DNA of 7,963 nt, taken from the NCBI GenBank assembly GCA_002452315.1, contig DKFH01000073.1:1-7963 (forward strand), in the 5' to 3' direction. Source of the DNA: Anaerolineaceae bacterium UBA6801 (GTDB lineage: Bacteria; Chloroflexota; Anaerolineae; Anaerolineales; Anaerolineaceae). Below the pieces are notes generated by a model. The model did not search any database. It saw nothing but the letters and a program-made list of their open reading frames with translations, and was not told the origin of the DNA. Numbering within the stretch: position 1 is the first letter of the stretch; each line of letters begins with the position of its first letter. Shown in pieces: positions 1 through 5,763 of the stretch. Made by a program: the position numbers and the translations under genes.

Positions 1-803
1 CCCAGGTTGGCAGCCACAGAGATCGAAAGCTCAGTAAAGATCGTCTCTGTGACGTTCATCGCATCTGTGATCATCTCTTTGAGGATATCGGCAGTATTTT
101 GATCCTGTGAATGAACAATGGCGACTTTGATCGCCTGTCCCTGGAATTGTTCCTCAATTTTTGCAATAATCCGCTCCAGCGACTTATGGCGGGTACGGAC
201 CATATCCGACATACTCAGCAAACCATCCTTCAGCGAAATAATCGGTTTGATTTTCAAAAATGAGGTCAGCGCGGCCTGCAATTTTCCAACCCGGCCTGAA
301 CGATAAGCAAATTCCAGGTTGTCTATCGTGAGCACAATCATCAACTTCTCTCTGATCACCCGCAGTTTATCCAGAATCTCATCAACGGTTTCCCCGGCGC
401 TATCTCGCAAACGCGCTTCGCGCGCCATCAAAGCCAGGACAGCCGATCCAGCATGCGAGTCAAACGGAATCACGTTAATCTTGTTTTTTAACTCATCTGC
501 TGCTTGTTGCACCATGCGAACCGTCGCTGACATCTGCCCGGAAACATTAATTGACAGTGCGATATCACCAGGATCACACACCTTTTCAATCAATTCTTTG
601 ATTTTTGAAGGTGACGGTGCGGCAGTTTTGGGTTGATAACCCTCATCCAGGACCATTTTGTAAAATTGATCAGTGTTGATATCGACACCTGAATAAAATG
701 TCTTATCGCCCATATGGATGGGGATGGGGAGGATCTCAAATTGATATTTTTCTGCCCAGCCTTCGGGCATATCTGCTGATCCGTCAACGATTATTTTCAA
801 CAT
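1..803 (-). CDS. DegV family fatty-acid-binding protein, 3' end cut by window edge
   Basis: My reading of the minus strand from the ATG at 803 gives 267 complete codons that run off the left edge without a stop. DegV/FakB proteins are about 280 residues, so only the last few residues are missing. They bind a fatty acid in the cytoplasm and, in Firmicutes, present it to the kinase FakA. Family landmarks are visible: the N-terminal IVDGSADMP (residues 5-13), TAAPSPS (60-66), a Ser-rich ligand loop LSINVSGQMSAT (83-94), FDSHAGS (114-120), and NLEFAYRSGRVGK (162-174) followed by FLKIKPII (182-189). The start is supported by AGGAG at 817-813, nine bases upstream. The first 20 bases overlap the end of the sigma-factor gene in another frame, so translation is probably coupled. 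The family is certain; the ligand, and whether a FakA partner exists, cannot be seen here. Confidence 0.93.
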   Translation of the reverse strand, partial: MLKIIVDGSADMPEGWAEKYQFEILPIPIHMGDKTFYSGVDINTDQFYKMVLDEGYQPKTAAPSPSKIKELIEKVCDPGDIALSINVSGQMSATVRMVQQAADELKNKINVIPFDSHAGSAVLALMAREARLRDSAGETVDEILDKLRVIREKLMIVLTIDNLEFAYRSGRVGKLQAALTSFLKIKPIISLKDGLLSMSDMVRTRHKSLERIIAKIEEQFQGQAIKVAIVHSQDQNTADILKEMITDAMNVTETIFTELSISVAANL

Positions 804-1365
804 TTTCTTCTTCTCCTGTGCTCATTATTTCACGTAATTCAAGCAAAGTGCGATGATATAGGCTCTTGATAGCACCCTCACTCTTCCTGAGGATCTTTCC
901 AATTTCCGCATTGGAAAGCTGATCAACGAACTTGAGGATCAATAATTCCTGCCGAATCGGGGATAGCTTGCGAATGGTTGCCAACAAACTTTCAACCTCC
1001 TGCGATTTTAATGCGCGCACCTCCGGATGATGATGATCCGCTTGAGGCAACACCTGCCCCGGCACATCGTCCAAAGAGATTTCCTGCTTACGCGCCCGAT
1101 CGCGGTGATAATTTGCCACCAAATTGTGCGCAATCCGGTACAACCAGGCCGAAAAAGGCAGGCCCATATGCCGATAGGTCTTGATGTTGCTCATGGCTTT
1201 GAAAAACACTTTGCCGGTCAGATCCTCAGCATCCCGAACACTGCCTGTGCGAAAATAAATATAGTTATAGATTCGCTCAACATAGCGTTTATATAATTCA
1301 CCAAAGGCAGCTGGGTCAGTTTTTGCCGCATCAATGAGGGCAATTTCGTCCTGTGAGTCTTTCAA
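784..1365 (-). CDS. ECF-like sigma-70 family RNA polymerase sigma factor
   Basis: This 193-residue protein has the two-domain layout of extracytoplasmic-function sigma factors, which bind core RNA polymerase and direct it to alternative promoters. Region 2 spans about residues 18-92: FGELYKRYVERIYNYIYFRTG, then DAEDLTGKVFFKAM (45-58), and the WLYRIAHNLVANYHRDR segment (74-90) that fits regions 2.3-2.4. A His-rich linker (QADHHHPE, 108-115) leads to region 4 (about 125-180), with LSPIRQELLILKFVDQLSNAEIG and a helix-turn-helix ending in EGAIKSLYHRTLLELRE. The start must be TTG at 1365: an in-frame TAG lies two codons upstream (1371-1369) and the next Met is deep inside region 2. An AGGG lies seven to eight bases upstream. 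No anti-sigma gene is adjacent in the visible sequence. The last 20 bases overlap the start of degV. The family is clear; its regulon is unknown. Confidence 0.93.
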   Translation of the reverse strand: MKDSQDEIALIDAAKTDPAAFGELYKRYVERIYNYIYFRTGSVRDAEDLTGKVFFKAMSNIKTYRHMGLPFSAWLYRIAHNLVANYHRDRARKQEISLDDVPGQVLPQADHHHPEVRALKSQEVESLLATIRKLSPIRQELLILKFVDQLSNAEIGKILRKSEGAIKSLYHRTLLELREIMSTGEEENVENNR

Positions 1366-1383
1366 AAGCTAACCCTGTTTTCT

Positions 1384-1412
1384 TCTATAATCTTTAACAA
1401 TGAATACCTCAA
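1384..1412 (-). promoter_or_regulatory. possible second sigma-factor promoter
   Basis: On the minus strand TTGAGG (1412-1407) and TATAGA (1389-1384) are separated by 17 bases, in the gap before the sigma-factor start. Each hexamer matches the sigma-70 consensus at four of six positions. This is weaker than the site at 1483-1455 and may be chance in AT-rich DNA. Confidence 0.25.
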
Positions 1413-1454
1413 AAAGTCACACATCATCAATTTGATTTCATTCTTCTGAAACTC

Positions 1455-1483
1455 ATTATAACAAATCACACCACTATCATCAA
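1455..1483 (-). promoter_or_regulatory. sigma-70-type promoter for the sigma factor-degV pair
   Basis: On the minus strand a perfect TATAAT (1460-1455) lies 17 bases after TTGATG (1483-1478), which overlaps the comB stop codon. This predicts a transcript starting near 1448 with a leader of roughly 80 bases before the TTG start at 1365. I see no terminator hairpin between comB and this site, so read-through from comB is also possible. Confidence 0.55.
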
Positions 1484-2169
1484 AGACGATCATGGCGCAT
1501 CACCAGAAACTCACCCTGGCGATTAATCGGCATCGAAAAATCAAACCGATCCGTTTGGATGCACAAATCTAAATCTTCACGTAGCGATTGTCGGTTTGCT
1601 TCTGATAAAAAAGAAGCTCCCGCCGACGAGCGACTGACCCGTTGGGTGTAAACCTCAGCACTCAATGCACGACCCTGAATTATCGCTTGGATATACTCGC
1701 CACAGGCTCGGTCCTCATCACCATCCCGACCCAAAGACGAGCCGGTGATGACAAAAGAAACCTCGCTCGCATTGAGCGCCTGGATCTGCAAGGCAGTCGC
1801 CCTGGCAACCACAAAAGACGCAGCAAACAGTCCCTCAGCTTTTTGTGCACGGACAAGCCCCTGCGTGCCAGCACTGGTACGCTGAATTAATGTGCATCCT
1901 GCTAAATTTTGCTTTCTGATCTCAACCGGTGAATTACCAAAATCAAACCCCACTGGCTTTTCGCCATCCACCTCGCCCATCACCAAAGCACCGGGAATCT
2001 TATCCCTGAGCGTCAGGGCTTCGCTAACGCTTGCCACAGGGAGGATCCTGGCGGCACCCACATCAAATGCATGGGCGGCTGTCGTGAACGCCCGCAAAAC
2101 ATCAATCACCACAACCACACCGCAAGCAAGATGCGCTTCATGCAAGTTGTAATAGCTAAACCGGGTCAT
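1480..2169 (-). CDS. comB: ComB-like 2-phosphosulfolactate phosphatase
   Basis: This 229-residue protein carries the ComB signature motifs: VVVIDVLRAFTTAAHA near the N-terminus (about 18-33), GEVDGEKPVGFDFGNSP (65-81), IQRTSAGTQG (95-104), ITGSSLGRDGDEDRACGEYI (141-160) and a C-terminal REDLDLCIQTDRF. ComB is a Mg-dependent phosphatase that converts 2-phosphosulfolactate to sulfolactate, originally in coenzyme M synthesis of methanogens; homologues are widespread in bacteria that make no coenzyme M. No comA, comC or other sulfonate gene is visible here, so the physiological substrate is uncertain. The ATG at 2169 is the only usable start, because an in-frame TAG lies at 2184-2182. Its Shine-Dalgarno is weak (AGG, 11 bases upstream). 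An ATGA overlap joins it to a doubtful upstream reading frame. A TATACT at 2253-2248 could be its -10 box, but no good -35 box accompanies it. Confidence 0.9.
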   Translation of the reverse strand: MTRFSYYNLHEAHLACGVVVVIDVLRAFTTAAHAFDVGAARILPVASVSEALTLRDKIPGALVMGEVDGEKPVGFDFGNSPVEIRKQNLAGCTLIQRTSAGTQGLVRAQKAEGLFAASFVVARATALQIQALNASEVSFVITGSSLGRDGDEDRACGEYIQAIIQGRALSAEVYTQRVSRSSAGASFLSEANRQSLREDLDLCIQTDRFDFSMPINRQGEFLVMRHDRL

Positions 2170-2411
2170 TCGATGTGCAACCTATCCATATCAGGGGTGA
2201 TTAAAGTCACATCTCCAATTTTACGCGAAAATATGGGGATTAAGCACAGTATAATCATGTTTAACAAGACAAAAATTTTTATGAAGTCACTAAAACTGAA
2301 CCTGTTTTTTGTCGTGAACCCAAATTGCTGCTTACTCAAAGGTCGATATGACTTCTCCACCTTTTCACAAGCAAAGGTTGCACGGATGATAACGCCATCA
2401 GTGGCTTCCAC
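2166..2411 (-). CDS. doubtful small protein with one hydrophobic segment
   Basis: An 81-codon reading frame begins at GTG (2411) and ends in a TGA that overlaps the comB ATG as ATGA, the arrangement expected of translationally coupled genes. Residues 42-61 (DFIKIFVLLNMIILCLIPIF) could form a membrane helix; the rest is polar and resembles no family I know. Against it: a GTG start with no well-spaced Shine-Dalgarno, an AT-rich stretch in which hydrophobic codons arise easily, and a possible comB -10 box inside it. It may be a chance frame or the remnant of a gene. Confidence 0.22.
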   Translation of the reverse strand: MEATDGVIIRATFACEKVEKSYRPLSKQQFGFTTKNRFSFSDFIKIFVLLNMIILCLIPIFSRKIGDVTLITPDMDRLHIE

Positions 2412-2539
2412 TCCTGCTGCTCAGGCTAAATCCAGCGATGATTAACATCATTAACCCTACCACAACCAGGACAATAGCAGGTCATAGCGAATTCGGCCCA
2501 CCGTTTGTCGAATATCGGGAGTGACACATTCAACGTTTC

Positions 2540-2568
2540 TTGACCAGCCGAAACAGCTGAATTAGAAT
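2540..2568 (+). promoter_or_regulatory. sigma-70-type promoter of the glyA-gcvT fusion operon
   Basis: TTGACC (2540-2545) and TAGAAT (2563-2568) are separated by exactly 17 bases. Each matches the housekeeping consensus at five of six positions. The predicted transcription start is near 2575, giving a leader of about 46 bases with AAAGGAG seven bases before the ATG at 2621. Confidence 0.65.
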
Positions 2569-2587
2569 TATGGTGACGGCATCATAA
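2568..2587 (+). repeat. short inverted repeat at the predicted transcription start
   Basis: TTATGGTG (2568-2575) and CATCATAA (2580-2587) form an eight-pair stem, with one G-T pair, around the loop ACGG. It overlaps the last base of the -10 box and the predicted start site. It could be an operator half-site pair or a hairpin at the very 5' end of the transcript. Its small size means chance cannot be excluded. Confidence 0.4.
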
Positions 2588-2620
2588 ATATCAAAAAACT
2601 TCAAACAAAGGAGCATATCC

Positions 2621-5600
2621 ATGTATGAATTTCAACATCAAAAAGACCTGGAGAACATCGACCCAGGCCTTTTTGAATTAATTAAACTTGAAGAAGAACG
2701 CCAGGTTCGCCGCCTTATCATGATCCCCAGTGAAAGCTCCACACCCGTGGCAATCCGCGAGTCTTTGGGGTCTGTTTTTACCAACATCTATGCTGAAGGC
2801 TATCCACCCCCAGAAACCCAAAAGTATACTGAGGAAGAAATCCTGGATTACACGCATATGCTGGGCAACTATCGCCGCTACAGCAACCCGCGTTTCTACA
2901 AAGGCGTTGAATATGTCGATGTGGTCGAAGCGTTAGCCAGGCGGCGCTGCGCTGAGGTTTTCGCAGCCAACAACCTGACGCCCAACGATTTGTACGTGAA
3001 TGTGCAACCTCTTTCAGGCGCACCGGCCAATAATGCCGTTTACTCAGCCTTCCTGCAGCCTGGAGACACCATCCTGGGCATGAGTTTGCTCCATGGCGGT
3101 CACCTCACCCATGGTTCCTCGGTCAACCGTTCAGGCATCCTCTATAATGCCCAGCATTATTCAGTCGACCCCGAGACTGAACTACTGGACTATGACGCCA
3201 TCCTTGAAAAAGCCCTCGATGTCAAGCCCAAGATTATCATCGCCGGGTACTCCAGTTATCCCTGGATGCCAGACTGGCAAAAGTTCCGTGAAATTGCCGA
3301 CAGCGTAGGTGCACTGCTACTGACGGATATCTCCCATATTGCTGGTTTAATTGCGGCAGGGGTTGTTCCTTCTCCGGTTGGCTTTGCCCACATCATCACC
3401 TTCACGACCCACAAGAGCATGTTGGGCCCACGCGGCGCCTGCATCATCACTGACAACCCGGCCTTTGCCAAGAAAATTGACAAAGGCGTTTTCCCGGGTG
3501 AACAAGGCGGCCCGCATATCAACACCATCGCCTCAATGGCGCTGGCCTTCAAACTGGCCCAGACCGAAACCTTCCAAACGCTGCAGGCGCAGGTTCTGAA
3601 GAACGCGGTGGCATTTGCCGATCAACTTCAGAAACGTGGTTTGCGCGTACCGCACAAGGGAACAAACACCCATATCGTTCTCCTGGATTGTAAATCTGTC
3701 AAATCCGAAGATGGTACCCATCTCTCGGGAGACATGGGCGCGCGCATCCTCGACCTGGCGGGTATCGTCGCCAACTACAATACCATTCCAGGCGACCGGT
3801 CGACATTCTCCGCAACAGGCATCCGCTTTGGCACCCACTGGCTCACCCAGCGCGGGTTAGGAGAAAGCGAATTCAGGGAGATCGCAGACATCATCAGCGA
3901 CCTGTTTAGCGCCATCACACCTTACAACATGCCCGGCCGTAAGAAACCCATTCGCCGGGCGAAAGTAGACTTCAATGTTCTCGAAGATGCCAAACGCCGG
4001 GTCAACGCCCTGGCGGAGAAAGCCGATCCATTAATTGACCTGCCAAAAAACCACGGCTACCCCCATTTTTTCAGCATCGAAGATAACGTGGATGCTAAAT
4101 GGGCAAATTTTGAGCTCACTGGGGACAAAGTCCGGCTTTTCCTGGACTACACCCTCGCCAGCGACATCGAAGCCTTGAACGCAGGCCAAAGCCAGGCGAC
4201 GACGATCTTTACCACCGAAGGCGCCATCCAGGGCGTGCTCAAATGCCAGGACTCCCATACCTTCATCCTTTCCGTACCTGGCAAACAAGCCGGTTTAGCC
4301 AGCGCCTGGTTGCGCAATCTCTCTGATGGCTTCACCAAATTCGATGCAGACCTGATGCTGAAGATCCCCGGACCCATGCGCATCCATGACCTGCCCCCTG
4401 GCTCACCTGATGCGATCAACGATGAAGTCACCGAAAACCGGAAACCTTACTATATCGGAATGGACGATGAGGATCATCAAGGTGAACCATTGCCCGAGTT
4501 TGTGTGGGAAGAGCCATCCTCAGAGGAGCTTCGCAAAACCCCCCTATATGAAACGCATGTCGAAATAGGCGCCAAGATGGTGCCGTTCGCAGGCTGGGAT
4601 ATGCCAGTGTGGTACACATCCGTGTTGGAAGAGCATCAGGCTGTCCGCCAGACTGCAGGTTTATTTGATGTCACCCATATGGGCGTTTATCAAGCTGAAG
4701 GACCTGATGCCGGCATCTTCCTGGATAGCGTCTGCGGAAATGATATCAGCGGTTTAGCTATTGGCGAATCCTGCTACACCCACTTCCTTGATCCAGATGC
4801 CAATGTGATCGATGACTTACTGGTTTATCGACGTGATCAGGAAAAATACATGGTTGTGGTCAATGCCTCGAATGACGATAAGGATTGGGCCTGGTTGAAT
4901 GCCGTTCGAGAAGGCAAAGTCCTGGTGGATAGAGAAAAACCGTGGGCTTTGGCATTTGGCAGAAACGTTGTCCTGCGGAACCTGCGTGACCCCCAGGCAG
5001 GCGAGGATATGCTGGTCGACATTGCGATTCAGGGGCCCAAATCTCGGGATATCTTGCTTTCGCTCAATTGCTCCCTGGTCGATCGTGAGGCCATTATGGA
5101 ACTGGCATGGGCACAGCTCTGCGAAGCGACGTTAGACGGCATCCCCATGGTGATCTCCCGCACCGGCTACACGGGTGAGCGGATGGGTTTTGAAATGTTC
5201 GTCCACCCCGACAATACCGTTGATCTGTGGAATAAACTGCTCCAGGCAGGCGAAGCTCACGGGATCAAACCCTGCGGATTGGGCGCACGAGATTCCCTCC
5301 GCACCGAGGCTGGCTTACCGCTTTACGGCCACGAAATGGGCGGAGAGCTCAACTATGGCACAGGTGAAGCCGGTTTTGGCTGGTTCGTCAAACGCCATAA
5401 GCCGTGGTTCATTGGCCGGCAAGCATTCTTGGAAAGAGAAGCTCAGAGAGAAGGCGGCGTTGTGCGCTTCCGGTTTGATGAAAAACGAACCCGCCTTGCA
5501 CACCTGGGTGACCCCGTCATCGATGAACGCGGTCGGGTTATCGGCACTGTCACCAGTTGCGCAATCGATACTGATAGCTCCCTCACCGGCCAGGCATTTG

Positions 5601-5749
5601 TTTTAGAAAAGTACACAAAAGAAGATACACCGATTTTGATCTACCAAAGCTCACCCTCATCAGGTGGCAAGGCATTAGGAGAACTTCAAACAGGCGACCG
5701 GGTCACCTTACCTTCCCGGGCAACCGTCATTAGTCGATTTCCACAATAA
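2621..5749 (+). CDS. glyA-gcvT: fused serine hydroxymethyltransferase-glycine cleavage T-protein
   Basis: One uninterrupted 1042-codon frame encodes two folate enzymes. Residues 1-440 are a PLP-dependent serine hydroxymethyltransferase (serine + THF to glycine + methylene-THF). They contain YAEGYP with catalytic Glu59, GGHLTHGS (159-166), DISHIAG with Asp236 and His239, the PLP lysine Lys265 in THK, FPGEQGGP (291-298) and substrate-carboxylate Arg402. Residues 640-1042 are a complete GcvT aminomethyltransferase, which moves the one-carbon unit from H-protein to THF and releases ammonia. They contain FAGWDMPVWY (656-665), VIDDLLVY with the Asp731-Asp732 pair, ISRTGYTGE (845-853) and GLGARDSLRTEAGLPLYGHE (886-905). 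Residues 499-590 resemble a degenerate GcvT folate domain, followed by an acidic, proline-rich linker (591-636). The SHMT part has an insert of about 26 residues after EGYP, and Leu131 where an aromatic or His usually faces PLP. AAAGGAG seven bases before ATG supports the start. A co-transcribed aminotransferase follows 14 bases later. Confidence 0.95.
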   Translation: MYEFQHQKDLENIDPGLFELIKLEEERQVRRLIMIPSESSTPVAIRESLGSVFTNIYAEGYPPPETQKYTEEEILDYTHMLGNYRRYSNPRFYKGVEYVDVVEALARRRCAEVFAANNLTPNDLYVNVQPLSGAPANNAVYSAFLQPGDTILGMSLLHGGHLTHGSSVNRSGILYNAQHYSVDPETELLDYDAILEKALDVKPKIIIAGYSSYPWMPDWQKFREIADSVGALLLTDISHIAGLIAAGVVPSPVGFAHIITFTTHKSMLGPRGACIITDNPAFAKKIDKGVFPGEQGGPHINTIASMALAFKLAQTETFQTLQAQVLKNAVAFADQLQKRGLRVPHKGTNTHIVLLDCKSVKSEDGTHLSGDMGARILDLAGIVANYNTIPGDRSTFSATGIRFGTHWLTQRGLGESEFREIADIISDLFSAITPYNMPGRKKPIRRAKVDFNVLEDAKRRVNALAEKADPLIDLPKNHGYPHFFSIEDNVDAKWANFELTGDKVRLFLDYTLASDIEALNAGQSQATTIFTTEGAIQGVLKCQDSHTFILSVPGKQAGLASAWLRNLSDGFTKFDADLMLKIPGPMRIHDLPPGSPDAINDEVTENRKPYYIGMDDEDHQGEPLPEFVWEEPSSEELRKTPLYETHVEIGAKMVPFAGWDMPVWYTSVLEEHQAVRQTAGLFDVTHMGVYQAEGPDAGIFLDSVCGNDISGLAIGESCYTHFLDPDANVIDDLLVYRRDQEKYMVVVNASNDDKDWAWLNAVREGKVLVDREKPWALAFGRNVVLRNLRDPQAGEDMLVDIAIQGPKSRDILLSLNCSLVDREAIMELAWAQLCEATLDGIPMVISRTGYTGERMGFEMFVHPDNTVDLWNKLLQAGEAHGIKPCGLGARDSLRTEAGLPLYGHEMGGELNYGTGEAGFGWFVKRHKPWFIGRQAFLEREAQREGGVVRFRFDEKRTRLAHLGDPVIDERGRVIGTVTSCAIDTDSSLTGQAFVLEKYTKEDTPILIYQSSPSSGGKALGELQTGDRVTLPSRATVISRFPQ

Positions 5750-5763
5750 GGAGAAAAATTTTT

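Larger units (their letters stand above)
2170..2620. other. 451-base divergent intergenic region
   Basis: This is the gap between the divergent comB and glyA-gcvT genes. It holds a probable plus-strand promoter (2540-2568), a short inverted repeat (2568-2587), a good Shine-Dalgarno for the fusion gene (AAAGGAG, 2607-2613) and, on the minus strand, the doubtful 81-codon frame. I looked for the conserved cores of glycine and tetrahydrofolate riboswitches and recognised neither. The predicted leader of about 46 bases is in any case too short for either. The remainder (about 2412-2539) holds nothing I can name. Confidence 0.6.

Noticed and set aside
590..787. 65-codon minus-strand frame inside the degV region
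   Set aside because: It is an out-of-frame reading of degV, whose true frame starts at 803 and is open across the whole region.
2250..2255. Perfect TATAAT on the plus strand
   Set aside because: No -35-like hexamer at 15-19 bases upstream and no gene that it would serve, as the fusion gene has a better promoter closer to its start.
2071..2445. 124-codon plus-strand frame overlapping the comB start and the intergenic region
   Set aside because: It lies antisense to the start of comB, has no ribosome site I can see, and its product resembles nothing known; comB on the other strand explains the overlap.
2436..2456. Small inverted repeat ATGAT-TAAC-ATCAT with a repeated ATTAAC
   Set aside because: Five-base arms in AT-rich DNA are expected by chance, and it does not sit on either predicted promoter.
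2570..2620. Possible glycine or tetrahydrofolate riboswitch in the leader of glyA-gcvT
   Set aside because: I recognised no conserved core of either class here or upstream, and the predicted leader is only about 46 bases.
4391..4525. Possible hidden gene boundary in the acidic linker of the fusion
   Set aside because: There is no stop codon in frame, no ribosome site with a well-placed start before the GcvT part, and codon use looks continuous, so I treat it as a linker.
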